The position numbers and the translations under genes were made by a program. The notes beneath the pieces were generated by a model. It saw nothing but the letters and a program-made list of their open reading frames with translations, was not told the DNA's origin and ran no database searches. This document shows, piece after piece, positions 1 to 7,417 of a stretch of 52,925 bases of DNA (the stretch's first letter is position 1; every line of letters starts with the position of its first letter). This DNA comes from an uncultured Clostridia bacterium (GTDB taxonomy: Bacteria; Bacillota; Clostridia; Oscillospirales; Oscillospiraceae), in NCBI GenBank assembly GCA_946629065.1, contig CAMOXK010000006.1:1-52925 (forward strand). Direction: 5' to 3'.

Positions 1-53
1 TCGGTAGTTCCCATTTTTGCGTTTCAAGCTGTCGACACTTTGTCGACAGCTTG
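1..53. repeat. Right end of a terminator-associated repeat element (truncated by window edge)
   Basis: This is the end of an element whose fuller copy lies at 8330-8492. Bases 1-53 align with about 8440-8492, nearly identical over the last 30 bases. Both end in a perfect inverted repeat with 13-bp arms (CAAGCTGTCGACA, 3-nt loop, then its complement), here at about 25-53. The element stops exactly where a terminator-type hairpin starts at base 54, as in the second copy. The left end lies outside the window. Confidence 0.75.
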
Positions 54-85
54 ATATCCCCGGAATCTTCGGATTCCGGGGATAT
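54..85 (-). terminator. Terminator hairpin of the HMA gene, U-tract displaced
   Basis: A perfect 14-bp stem (ATATCCCCGGAATC) with a TTCG loop lies downstream of the HMA gene. Read on the minus strand the hairpin is not followed by a T-run. It runs straight into the repeat element ending at base 53. A second hairpin copy with the T-run is predicted just outside the window. Confidence 0.6.
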
Positions 86-117
86 TGTCGTAATGAGGAT
101 GAATCAGCCCAGGGCGA

Positions 118-372
118 TCATCTCCATCCGAACAGGCCCTTCTTTTCACAGGGGGCGGACTTCACGCCCAGGCAGCTGTAGCCCGTGGCGTCGATGGCGG
201 CCTTCAATGCCGCGGCGTCGGGGGCAGCCTCGGAGAGGAAGCTGGCTTCGCCCCTGCCGTGCGAAGCGGAGACCTTTTTGGCGCCGGGCACGGATTTGCG
301 GATCACCTCCTGGATGTGGGCCTCGCACATGGAACACATCATCCCGTCGATCTTTACCGTGGTTTTGATCAT
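118..372 (-). CDS. Small heavy-metal-associated (HMA) domain protein
   Basis: The product is an 84-residue, single-domain HMA-fold protein. The metal-binding motif GMMCSMC places two cysteines at residues 13 and 16, as in CopZ-type chaperones and the N-terminal domains of P-type ATPases. The predicted role is binding a soft or transition metal ion in the cytosol and passing it to a transporter or regulator; which metal cannot be read from the sequence. The start is the ATG at 372, because AAAGGAG lies a few bases upstream; a GTG at 381 would sit on top of that site. The promoter region carries a perfect palindrome at 389-406, which suggests metal-dependent repression. The gene appears to be a single unit convergent with nothing visible in the window. 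Confidence 0.85.
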   Translation of the reverse strand: MIKTTVKIDGMMCSMCEAHIQEVIRKSVPGAKKVSASHGRGEASFLSEAAPDAAALKAAIDATGYSCLGVKSAPCEKKGLFGWR

Positions 373-388
373 GGAACACACTCCTTTA

Positions 389-416
389 AGTTAGATTTAT
401 CTAACTACATAGTATA
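389..416 (-). promoter_or_regulatory. -10 box and palindromic operator of the HMA gene
   Basis: The minus-strand -10 is TATACT (complement of 411-416). Immediately downstream lies a perfect palindrome, AGTTAGAT-TT-ATCTAACT (389-406), between the -10 and the ribosome site. A repressor bound here would block initiation. The shape resembles operators of DtxR/IdeR/MntR-type metalloregulators, but the repressor is not in the window, so the assignment is inferred. Confidence 0.6.
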
Positions 417-500
417 GCACAGGCTTTCCGAAAAGGGAAGCCCCCCCTCCTGTGAATGGGGAAGGTTTTCCCGCGGGATGGGGAGCGCGTTGGATTTTTC

Positions 501-529
501 TTGTAATCCCAGGGAGCGCATGATAAAAT
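501..529 (+). promoter_or_regulatory. Probable promoter of mgtE
   Basis: TTGTAA (501-506) and TAAAAT (524-529) are separated by 17 bp. Transcription would start near 536, giving a leader of about 65 nt before the TTG start. Confidence 0.5.
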
Positions 530-549
530 AAACCATTAACAGAAATCAG

Positions 550-586
550 ACCGTTGGGGAGGCAGCCCGGCTTTCCCCGCAACGGT
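550..586 (+). promoter_or_regulatory. Hairpin in the mgtE leader, just before the ribosome site
   Basis: ACCGTTG (550-556) pairs with CAACGGT (580-586), and GGGA with TCCC inside the same arm. The hairpin ends 3 nt before the GGAGGTGA ribosome site. There is no T-run and the sequence does not match the M-box magnesium riboswitch as known to me, so any control role is inferred. Confidence 0.35.
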
Positions 587-602
587 GTCGGAGGTGAGCG
601 AC

Positions 603-2012
603 TTGGAGGAAAACGAGATCCTGGAGGCCATGGACTATGAGGCGATCCAGGAAAAGCAGTATGACGAGCTGACGGAGCTGCTGGAGAAGAAGGATCGGAA
701 GACCCTGCAGCAGCGTCTGGAGGAAATGAACGAGTTCGACGTGGCGGAATTCCTCACCGAGATCGACGATAACCGCATGCCCATGGTCTTCCGCCTGCTG
801 TCCAAGGAGACGGCGGCGGAGGTCTTTGCCAACCTGGAGGCCCCGGAGCAGGAGCGCATCATCAACGCCGTCACCGACCAGGAGTTGTCCGGGATCATCG
901 AGGAGCTGTACGTGGACGACGCGGTGGACATCATGGAAGAACTGCCCGCCAATGTGGTCAAGCGCGTCATGCGCACCGCAACTCCCGAGACCCGCAGCCT
1001 GATCAACCAGTATCTCCGCTATCCGGAGGACTCCGCCGGCAGCATCATGACCGCCGAGTTCGTGGACCTGAAGAAGTACATGAGCGTGAAGGAGTCCATC
1101 GCCCGCATCCGCCGCATCGGCGAGGACAAGGAGACCATCTACGTCTGCTTCGTCACCAACGCCCACCGGAAGCTGGAGGGCATCGTCACGGTGAAGGATC
1201 TGCTGCTCCACGACGACGACATGGTCATCGAGGATCTGATGGACCGGAACGTGATCTTTGCCACCACCACCGAGGACCAGGAGAGCGTATCGGAAAAGTT
1301 CTCCGACTACGACCTGATGGCCATGCCCGTGGTGGACAAGGAAGGACGCCTGGTGGGCATCGTCACCGTTGACGACGTCATCGACGTTATGGAACAGGAG
1401 GCCACCGAGGACATCGAAAAGATGGCCGGTATGACCCCTTCCGACAAGCCCTATTCCCGCACCCGGCCCCTGGAGATCTGGCGCAACCGCATCCCCTGGC
1501 TGATGTTCCTGATGCTCTCCGCCACCTTCACCAGCATGATCCTCACCTCCTTTGAAAGCCGCCTGGCCGCCGTGGCGGGCCTGGTGCCCTTCATCCCCAT
1601 GCTGATGGGTACCGGCGGCAACTCCGGCGCCCAGTCCGCCACCGCCGTGATCCGCAGCCTCTCCCTGGGCGATATCGAGCCGCGGGACGCGCTGGCGGTC
1701 ATCTGGAAGGAGTGGCGGGTCGCCGCCCTCTGCGGCCTGACCCTGTCGGTGATCAATTTCGGCAAAATGCTGCTGGTGGACGGGCTGCTGCTGTCTAACC
1801 CCCACATCACCGTGGCCGTGGCGGCAACGGTGAGCCTCTCCATCCTCTTTATCGTCATGTTTGCCAAACTTGTTGGCAGCCTGCTGCCCATCGGGGCGGA
1901 GCGAATCGGCCTGGACCCGGCGGTCATGGCAAACCCGCTGATCTCCACCCTGACAGACGCGGTCTCCCTTCTGATCTATATTTTCATCGCCAAGATGATC
2001 CTGCATATCTGA
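603..2012 (+). CDS. mgtE: Magnesium transporter MgtE
   Basis: The product (469 residues) is an MgtE-family magnesium channel of the cytoplasmic membrane. It has the standard order: a helical superhelix N domain (about residues 20-125, with repeated LEEMNEFDVAEFL-like helices), two CBS domains (about 130-255, including the GIVTVDDVIDVMEQE signature), and a five-helix membrane domain from about residue 290. The membrane part contains the GTGGNSGAQSAT pore motif diagnostic of MgtE. In this family the N and CBS domains bind magnesium and close the pore when it is plentiful. TTG at 603 is preferred as start because GGAGGTGA (590-597) lies 5 nt upstream; a GTG at 585 has no such site. The next gene follows after 12 bp and is probably co-transcribed. 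Confidence 0.93.
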   Translation: MEENEILEAMDYEAIQEKQYDELTELLEKKDRKTLQQRLEEMNEFDVAEFLTEIDDNRMPMVFRLLSKETAAEVFANLEAPEQERIINAVTDQELSGIIEELYVDDAVDIMEELPANVVKRVMRTATPETRSLINQYLRYPEDSAGSIMTAEFVDLKKYMSVKESIARIRRIGEDKETIYVCFVTNAHRKLEGIVTVKDLLLHDDDMVIEDLMDRNVIFATTTEDQESVSEKFSDYDLMAMPVVDKEGRLVGIVTVDDVIDVMEQEATEDIEKMAGMTPSDKPYSRTRPLEIWRNRIPWLMFLMLSATFTSMILTSFESRLAAVAGLVPFIPMLMGTGGNSGAQSATAVIRSLSLGDIEPRDALAVIWKEWRVAALCGLTLSVINFGKMLLVDGLLLSNPHITVAVAATVSLSILFIVMFAKLVGSLLPIGAERIGLDPAVMANPLISTLTDAVSLLIYIFIAKMILHI

Positions 2013-2024
2013 GGTATCTTCGCC

Positions 2025-2951
2025 ATGGATTATTCTGTCCTTCTCAACAAAATGCTGATCTTTCTGGTGCTCATGATCATCGGCTATGCCCTGGCCCGCC
2101 GGGGAAAGCTGGACCGGGGCGCCGTCAAGGCCATCAGCGCGCTGACGCTGAACATCTTTCTCACGGCCAGTATCCTCAATTCCACCCTCAGCGTGGATGT
2201 GGATATGGACTGGGGTGAGCTTGGCAGGGCCTTTCTGCTGGTCTGGGTGGTGATGATCCTGGGCTATCTGGTGGCCTGGCTGGTCAGCCTACCCATGCCC
2301 GTGGACCGGGAGCACAAGCCCCTCTTCGAGCTGCTGATGAGCATGGGCAACACCATGTTCGTGGGTCTGCCCATTGTGGACGCCCTGTTCCCCGGCGGGG
2401 AAGCGGTGTTCTATCTCTCCCTTTCCTGCCTGCCCTTCAATGTGCTGCTCTTCACCTATGGCGCCTGGCGGCTCCAGAGCGGAAGGGAGAACGCCCGTCT
2501 CCGGCCCCGGGACATTTTCAGCATCCCCACCCTGGCGGCGCTGCTGGCGCTGGTGCTCTTCCTGCTGAAGCTGCCGCTGCCGGCTGCCCTCCGGGGCCTG
2601 ATCTCCACCGTGGCCGGCGGCACCACCCCGCTGAGCATGCTGGTGATCGGCGCGTCTCTCGGCAGCGTGAGCCTGCTGGACGCCTTTCGCAACAGGCAGC
2701 TGTATCTGGCAAGCTTCGTCCGCCTGATCGTGATCCCGCTTCTGACCTGGCTGGTCTGCGGCCTCTTCACCCAGGACCCGGTGCTGCGCAGCACCATGAT
2801 GATCGTGGCGGCCTGCCCGGGCGCTGTGATGGTCACGGTAATGGCCAATCAATACGACCGGGACGCGGTGTACACTGCCGAGGGCACCCTGCAGAGTACT
2901 GCCCTCTCCATGGTGACGATCCCCTTTCTTGTTTGGCTTTTGGCCAAATAA
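2025..2951 (+). CDS. AEC-family (auxin efflux carrier-like) transporter
   Basis: This 308-residue, roughly ten-helix membrane protein belongs to the AEC/PIN-like family (PF03547). It has two five-helix halves, the typical N-terminal helix FLVLMIIGYALARRGKLD, a mid-protein GNTMFVGLPI segment, and a C-terminal PGAVMVTVMANQYDRD segment. Bacterial relatives export or exchange small organic acids such as malate; the substrate here is unknown. A GAGGT ribosome site lies 8 nt before the ATG. It sits 12 bp after mgtE, so the two probably share a transcript. The stop codon is immediately followed by a GTGAAA-type inverted-repeat element. Confidence 0.88.
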   Translation: MDYSVLLNKMLIFLVLMIIGYALARRGKLDRGAVKAISALTLNIFLTASILNSTLSVDVDMDWGELGRAFLLVWVVMILGYLVAWLVSLPMPVDREHKPLFELLMSMGNTMFVGLPIVDALFPGGEAVFYLSLSCLPFNVLLFTYGAWRLQSGRENARLRPRDIFSIPTLAALLALVLFLLKLPLPAALRGLISTVAGGTTPLSMLVIGASLGSVSLLDAFRNRQLYLASFVRLIVIPLLTWLVCGLFTQDPVLRSTMMIVAACPGAVMVTVMANQYDRDAVYTAEGTLQSTALSMVTIPFLVWLLAK

Positions 2952-2952
2952 A

Positions 2953-3062
2953 GTGAAAAGTGAAAAGATAAAAGTGAACAGTTATGGTATCACGCCTCCG
3001 GCGCGATGAATTGAATCCGTCCCCGAAGGGGACACCACAATTCTTCACTCTTCGCTATTCAC
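2953..3062. repeat. 110-bp MITE-like repeat with GTGAA-type inverted ends
   Basis: The left end GTGAAAAGTGAAAAG and the complement of the right end GTGAATAGCGAAGAG are imperfect terminal inverted repeats. The interior has a GTCCCC-gaa-GGGGAC hairpin near 3018-3032 and a GC-rich dyad at about 2990-3005. It starts one base after the transporter stop codon and ends before the ribosome site of the next gene. Elements of this look are, from memory, widespread between genes of gut clostridia. Confidence 0.65.
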
Positions 3063-3088
3063 CCTTCTCTTTTTCCGGAGGAAAAACC

Positions 3089-3709
3089 ATGCATATTCCG
3101 TCTTCGCAGAGCCAGGATGTGGCGCTGCTGGATTTTGAAGAGGCCCTGAGCCGCTCCGGCAGGTCCGGGGGCTACGACGCCGAAAAGTGGCTCTACGTGC
3201 CGGATTTTTACACCGAATACCGTTATATCCTGGGCACCCGGGGGCAGAATCCCCTGATCTGCATCGGGGTGAACCCCTCCACCGCCGCGCCGGAGGACCT
3301 GGACAACACCCTGAAATCCGTCTCCCGCATTGCGGCGGGAAACGGATTTGACAGCTGGGTGATGTTCAATGTCTATGCCCAGCGGGCCACCCGGCCCGAT
3401 GACATGGACCGGGTGCGCAACGAGCAGCTCCACCGGGAGAACATGCGGGCCTTTGCCTGGCTCCTGGCGGGGGCGGCGGCCGGCGGGCAGCAGCCCGCCG
3501 TCTGGGCCGCCTGGGGCGCTGTGATCGAAAAGCGGGACTATCTCCCCGCCTGCGTGCGGGATATGGTTGCCCTGGGACAGCAGTACGGCGCCCGCTGGCT
3601 CTGTGCCGGCGCCTGCTCCAAGAAGGGGCACCCCCATCATCCGCTGTATCTGCGCAAGGACGAGAAGGTCCGGGATTTTGACGTGGAGGGCTATCTGCAA
3701 AGCCTATGA
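3089..3709 (+). CDS. DUF1643 domain protein
   Basis: The product (206 residues) matches the DUF1643 family: an N-terminal segment YRYILGTRG..PLICIGVNPSTA followed by DNTLKSVSRIA and WVMFNVYAQRAT. The biochemical role is unknown; the family turns up both in genomes and near restriction or phage genes. The ATG at 3089 follows a good CGGAGGA ribosome site. An upstream extension to 2984 would run through a repeat element and is rejected. Its stop codon overlaps the ATG of the nitrilase-family gene (ATGA), so translation is probably coupled. Confidence 0.8.
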   Translation: MHIPSSQSQDVALLDFEEALSRSGRSGGYDAEKWLYVPDFYTEYRYILGTRGQNPLICIGVNPSTAAPEDLDNTLKSVSRIAAGNGFDSWVMFNVYAQRATRPDDMDRVRNEQLHRENMRAFAWLLAGAAAGGQQPAVWAAWGAVIEKRDYLPACVRDMVALGQQYGARWLCAGACSKKGHPHHPLYLRKDEKVRDFDVEGYLQSL

Positions 3710-4527
3710 GAAACACCTTGAAGCTTGCGATCCTGCAGCTGCGCACGGAGCTGGACCGGGCAGAGACCATGGAGAAGACCGCCCGCATGCTCCGGGAGGC
3801 GGCGTCGCAGGGCGCGGAGATGGCCGTGCTGCCGGAGATGTTCAACTGCCCCTACGCGGGAAAGTACTTCCGGGACTTTGCGGCCCTGGGCCATGAGGAG
3901 ACGGTGAAAGCCCTCTCGGACCTGGCAAGAGAAAACCACATCTGGCTGGTGGGCGGCTCCGTTCCCGAGCGGGAAGGGGAGAAGCTCTACAACAGCTGCT
4001 TCATCTTTGATGATAGCGGAGAACTTGTGGCCCGGCATCGGAAGATCCACCTCTTCGATATCGACGCGCCGGGCATGCGCTTTCGGGAGTCTAACACCTT
4101 CACGCCCGGGCAGGAGATCACCGTCTTCGACACGCCCTGGGGCAAAATGGGGGCGGCCATCTGCTTTGACGTGCGCTTTCCCGAGCTCTTCCGGGCCATG
4201 GCGAAGCGGGGGGCAAGGCTCATCCTGCTGCCCGCCCAGTTCAACAGCACCACCGGTCCCGTGCACTGGGAGAGTACCCTGCGCATCCGGGCGGTGGACA
4301 ACGAGCTGTTCCTGGCGGCTGCCTCCGCCGCCCGCTATGAGGGCTTTTCCTACGAGTGCTGGGGCCATTCCCTGGTGTCCGACCCCTGGGGCACCCTGAT
4401 TGCCGCGGCGGATGAGAAGGAACAGATCCTGTACGCGGATCTCGATTTTGCCCGGGTGGAGGAGGTGCGGCGGCAGCTGCCAACCTTCCTGCATCTGCGG
4501 GAGGATGTTTACGAGGTGGCAAAATGA
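3706..4527 (+). CDS. Carbon-nitrogen hydrolase (nitrilase superfamily, omega-amidase-like)
   Basis: This 273-residue cytosolic protein has the full catalytic set of the nitrilase superfamily: Glu44 (LPEMFNCPY), Lys113 (HRKIHLFD) and Cys153 (AICFDVRFPE). The IHLFDID and RFPELFR segments are closest to the Nit2/omega-amidase branch, which hydrolyses alpha-ketoglutaramate or alpha-ketosuccinamate, or to Nit1, which repairs deaminated glutathione. Either would be metabolite repair. It overlaps the genes on both sides by 4 bp, forming a tight three-gene unit. The exact substrate is inferred. Confidence 0.88.
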   Translation: MRNTLKLAILQLRTELDRAETMEKTARMLREAASQGAEMAVLPEMFNCPYAGKYFRDFAALGHEETVKALSDLARENHIWLVGGSVPEREGEKLYNSCFIFDDSGELVARHRKIHLFDIDAPGMRFRESNTFTPGQEITVFDTPWGKMGAAICFDVRFPELFRAMAKRGARLILLPAQFNSTTGPVHWESTLRIRAVDNELFLAAASAARYEGFSYECWGHSLVSDPWGTLIAAADEKEQILYADLDFARVEEVRRQLPTFLHLREDVYEVAK

Positions 4528-5087
4528 GTATCTATGAGGAGATCGACCGCTACGAGCCCTTCAACGAGCAGGAAGCGCGGGACAAGGCCGTGACCCTCCG
4601 CTTTCTGGAGCAGAACGAGGATGCCTTTCTGCGGGAAAACCGCATCGCCCACATGACGGCGTCTTCCTGGGTGGTAAATCCTGCTCGGGATAAGGTGCTG
4701 ATGGTGTATCACAAGATTTACGACTCCTGGTCCTGGACCGGGGGCCACGCCGACGGGGAAGAGGATCTGCTGGCGGTGGCCCTGCGGGAGGTGACGGAGG
4801 AGACCGGCGTCACCCATGTGCGCCCGGTGTCAAAGGACATTTTCTCTCTGGAGACCGTCACCGTGGACGGGCACGAGAAGCGGGGAGAATACGTCTCCAG
4901 CCATCTGCATCTGAACGTGACCTACCTGCTGGAGGCGGACGACACCGAGCCTCTGCGCATCTGCGAGGACGAAAACAAGGGCGTGGCCTGGTTCGGGCTG
5001 GACGAGGCCCTGGCGGCTTCCACCGAACCCTGGTTCGTGAAACGGATCTACGGAAAGCTCAATGAGAAGCTGAAAACGACGCTGTGA
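4524..5087 (+). CDS. NUDIX hydrolase
   Basis: The product (187 residues) carries a perfect Nudix box, G-x5-E-x7-REVTEETG, at about residues 74-96, which binds magnesium and cleaves a nucleoside diphosphate linked to another group. The N-terminal stretch (INPYEPFNEQE, FLRENRIAHMTASSWVV-like) resembles clostridial Nudix proteins annotated as acting on general NDP-X substrates. It is the last gene of the overlapping DUF1643-nitrilase-NUDIX unit. Its stop codon lies inside the terminator stem. The substrate cannot be read from the sequence. Confidence 0.88.
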   Translation: MSIYEEIDRYEPFNEQEARDKAVTLRFLEQNEDAFLRENRIAHMTASSWVVNPARDKVLMVYHKIYDSWSWTGGHADGEEDLLAVALREVTEETGVTHVRPVSKDIFSLETVTVDGHEKRGEYVSSHLHLNVTYLLEADDTEPLRICEDENKGVAWFGLDEALAASTEPWFVKRIYGKLNEKLKTTL

Positions 5088-5108
5088 TGAAGATCACAGC
5101 GTCGTTTT
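5073..5108 (+). terminator. Intrinsic terminator overlapping the NUDIX stop codon
   Basis: A perfect 16-bp stem starting AAAACGACGCTGTGAT with a GAAG loop is followed by a T-rich tail (5104-5117). The left arm includes the last codons and the TGA stop. Confidence 0.85.
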
Positions 5109-5209
5109 CAGGTTTTTCGTATTTAGGGGCCGGCGGATTCCACCTTCTGAGCATCGGCGAAGGGTCCCGGCGCCCGGTTGGTTCTGCCGCAGCAGTGGAA
5201 GAAGCAACT

Positions 5210-5350
5210 TGCTTCCCCCCTCGGGGGAAGTGGCCGAAGGCCGATAGGGGGGGATAACCATAGGATGACACCCCTTCCGGTATCGGGCTGCGGGCAGCCC
5301 GATACCACCTCCCCCAGAGGGGGAGGCAAGGAGGGGCGGATTTCATCCGC
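5210..5350. repeat. Dispersed intergenic repeat with a variable hairpin
   Basis: GC-rich non-coding DNA between a terminator and the convergent dCMP deaminase gene. It contains CCCCTCGGGGG and CTCCCCCAGAGGGGGAG dyads around a strong hairpin GGTATCGGGCTG/CAGCCCGATACC (about 5278-5307). The same modular pattern recurs at about 8615, 35244, 49230 and 49340. Confidence 0.55.
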
Positions 5351-5361
5351 CCCCTCTACGC

Positions 5362-5844
5362 TTACAGCAGGAAGATGCTGTCGTCGTTCTCCACCCAGTC
5401 GGAGACGGGAATGGTGCGGTACTCCGTGGGGGTCTGGCGGATCACCACCCGGTCGATGCCGGCGTTGATGATCTGCCGCTTGCACATGGAGCAGCTCATG
5501 GCGTCGCCCATCAGCTCGCCGGTTTTGGCGTCCCGGCCCACCAGATAGATGGTGGCGCCGATCATGTCCCGCCGGGGAGCGGAGATGATGGCGTTGGCCT
5601 CGGCATGGACGCTGCGGCAGAGCTCATAGCGCTCCCCGGAGGGGATGTGCAGATTCTCCCGCATGCAGTAGCCCAGGTCCGAGCAGTTGCGGCGGCCCCG
5701 GGGCGCGCCGTTGTAGCCGGTGGAGATGATCTCGTCGTTGCGCACGATGATGGCGCCGTACTTCCTTCTCAGGCAGGTGGAGCGCTCCAGAACGGAGTCG
5801 GCAATGTCCAGGTAGTAATTCTGTTTGCTGGTGCGGCTGTCCAT
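5362..5844 (-). CDS. Deoxycytidylate (dCMP) deaminase / ComEB-type deaminase
   Basis: The product (160 residues) is a zinc-dependent deaminase converting dCMP to dUMP, the precursor of dTMP. Zinc and catalytic residues are visible: His80-Ala-Glu82 and Cys118-x-x-Cys121. The usual PCxxC is SCSMC here. The substrate-side motif GYNGAPRG and the C54/C60 pair that often forms a second metal site in this family are also present. The ATG at 5844 gives the family's normal N terminus; an in-frame extension to 5940 runs through the promoter. The gene is divergent from queH, and its promoter lies at 5881-5909. Confidence 0.92.
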   Translation of the reverse strand: MDSRTSKQNYYLDIADSVLERSTCLRRKYGAIIVRNDEIISTGYNGAPRGRRNCSDLGYCMRENLHIPSGERYELCRSVHAEANAIISAPRRDMIGATIYLVGRDAKTGELMGDAMSCSMCKRQIINAGIDRVVIRQTPTEYRTIPVSDWVENDDSIFLL

Positions 5845-5880
5845 GGCGATAACCCTCTTTTCTACAGATTTTCTGCCCCT

Positions 5881-5909
5881 ATCATACCCCATGCGGCCCC
5901 GGTCGTCAA
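5881..5909 (-). promoter_or_regulatory. Promoter of the dCMP deaminase gene
   Basis: On the minus strand, TTGACG (complement of 5904-5909) and TATGAT (complement of 5881-5886) are separated by 17 bp, close to the SigA consensus. Confidence 0.7.
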
Positions 5910-5969
5910 TGATTTGGTTTTGTTCAATCATTTGTAGCATTTTTGATTTGTATGTGATATAGTGGGGCC

Positions 5970-6596
5970 ATGAATCGAAATTATCAGAAGGAATTGGACA
6001 GAATCATCCAGAAACGGGGCCAAAAAGTGCCCCGGGTGCTGCTGCACGCCTGCTGCGGCGTCTGCTCCGGCGCGGTGCTGGAGTATCTCACCCAGTATTT
6101 TGACGTGACGGTGCTCTGGTATAACCCCAACCTCTATCCCCAGGCGGAGTTTGACCGCCGCTTCCAGGCCCTCGTGGAGATGATCGAAAAGATGGGCCTT
6201 GCCGACAGGGTCAGCGTCCTGGCGGAGCCCTGGAAGCACGAGGATTACGATAAGCGTGTCATTGGCCTGGAGCAGGAGCCGGAGGGCGGCGCCCGGTGCA
6301 CCGAGTGCTTCCGTCTGCGCCTGTTGGAGACGGCCCGGCTCGCCAGGCACTACGGCTACGACTACTTCTGCACCACCCTGACCCTCTCCCGCCATAAGGA
6401 CGAAAAGCGCATCAACAGCCTGGGGGAGGAGATCGCGCAGGCCATGGGGGTAGCGTGGCTGCCCTCGGACTTCAAAAAGCAGGGACGGGAGATGCGCTCC
6501 CGGGACCTGGCAAACGAGCACGGCATCTACCAGCAGCTTTACTGCGGCTGCGAATTTTCGCTCCACAAGCGGGAAGAAAAAAGTGATAATCAGTAG
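5970..6596 (+). CDS. queH: Epoxyqueuosine reductase QueH
   Basis: The product (208 residues) is a DUF208/QueH protein, the non-B12 enzyme that reduces epoxyqueuosine to queuosine in tRNA. It has the vicinal cysteine pair Cys28-Cys29 in LLHACCGVCSG, the later CTECF cysteines and the family block FCTTLTLSRHKD. QueH binds an iron-sulfur cluster through conserved cysteines. A possible -10 (TATAGT, 5958-5963) lies only 6 nt before the ATG and no strong ribosome site is seen, so initiation may use a very short leader. The next gene is the queuosine-precursor transporter queT, so both act in queuosine supply. Confidence 0.92.
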   Translation: MNRNYQKELDRIIQKRGQKVPRVLLHACCGVCSGAVLEYLTQYFDVTVLWYNPNLYPQAEFDRRFQALVEMIEKMGLADRVSVLAEPWKHEDYDKRVIGLEQEPEGGARCTECFRLRLLETARLARHYGYDYFCTTLTLSRHKDEKRINSLGEEIAQAMGVAWLPSDFKKQGREMRSRDLANEHGIYQQLYCGCEFSLHKREEKSDNQ

Positions 6597-6673
6597 GGGA
6601 CGGCGTCCTCGACGTCCCGCCCTCTGGCGCTGAGCTTTCGCAAAAGCGGAATGGAGCGCGTTTCTTTTGTATA

Positions 6674-6790
6674 AAAGCTGGTTTCCACACCCAGCTTTGA
6701 CCCAACGGTCGAACCAAAAAATGGAGCCGCAATGGCGGTTTGTGTTTTGGCGGTTTCCTCCGTTGGCAAAATAAAAAATGGAGGTAAACC
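6674..6790 (+). promoter_or_regulatory. Candidate preQ1 riboswitch (class III-like) controlling queT
   Basis: The leader folds into AAAGCTGG/CCAGCTTT (6674-6698), CCAACGG (6702-6708) with CCGTTGG (6760-6766), and CCGC-aatg-GCGG (6727-6738). CCTCC (6757-6761) can pair with the ribosome site GGAGG (6780-6784) and overlaps the CCGTTGG arm, so ligand-stabilised folding would switch translation. PreQ1-III riboswitches are known upstream of queT in Ruminococcaceae. I assign the class from gene context and this pairing, not from a covariance model. Confidence 0.7.
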
Positions 6791-6796
6791 CCAAAC

Positions 6797-7339
6797 ATGA
6801 ACAAGCAAAGACCCAACGCAGTTTTCCGCCTGGCCGTCATGGCCGTCATCGCCGCCGCCTACGCGGCCCTCACCATCATCCTGGCCCCCATCAGTTACGG
6901 ACCGGTGCAGTTTCGCGTCAGCGAAGCGCTCACCGCGCTGCCTTTCCTGATGCCCGGTGCCGTCTGGGGCATCTTTGCCGGCTGCGTCCTGGCCAATCTC
7001 TATACCGGCAGCGTCCTGGACATCGTCTTCGGTTCGCTTGCCACCCTGCTGGCCGGCCTGCTCACCGCCTGGTTCGGCAAAAAGGGCAACACCGTCAAGA
7101 ATCGGATCCTGGGCTGCCTGATGCCGGTCCTCTTCAACGCCGTCATCGTGGGCGCGGTGCTCACCTGGGGCTATCAGATCCAGCAGTTTGAAAGCCCCCT
7201 GGCCTCCTTTGGCTTCAACGCCCTGACTGTGGGCATCGGCGAGGTGGGCGTTCTCTATCTCATCGGCTACACCCTGATCCGGCAGCTGCCGAAGATCAAG
7301 GCCATTCGTACAGTTATCGACCGTTTCAATCAGAACTGA
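6797..7339 (+). CDS. queT: Queuosine precursor transporter QueT
   Basis: The product (180 residues) is a QueT-family (PF06177) membrane protein, the S component of an energy-coupling-factor importer for preQ0/preQ1-type precursors. About five to six hydrophobic helices are visible. Family motifs include YAALTIILAPISYGPVQFRVSEAL near the N terminus and NLYTGSVLDIVFGSLATLL. No ATPase or EcfT gene lies nearby, so it presumably uses a shared ECF module encoded elsewhere. The start ATG follows GGAGG after 12 nt, and this ribosome site is the one sequestered in the riboswitch model. With QueH upstream this is a salvage rather than a de novo queuosine locus. Confidence 0.92.
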   Translation: MNKQRPNAVFRLAVMAVIAAAYAALTIILAPISYGPVQFRVSEALTALPFLMPGAVWGIFAGCVLANLYTGSVLDIVFGSLATLLAGLLTAWFGKKGNTVKNRILGCLMPVLFNAVIVGAVLTWGYQIQQFESPLASFGFNALTVGIGEVGVLYLIGYTLIRQLPKIKAIRTVIDRFNQN

Positions 7340-7417
7340 GCCTCTTGCGGGACCCTCATCCGGCGCTTCGCGCCACCTTCCCCCAAGGGGGAAGGCTATA
7401 AGGAAAGGAGTATGGAA

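Noticed and set aside
419-602. M-box (magnesium) riboswitch before mgtE
   Set aside because: The leader from the predicted start is about 65 nt and lacks the recognised M-box elements.
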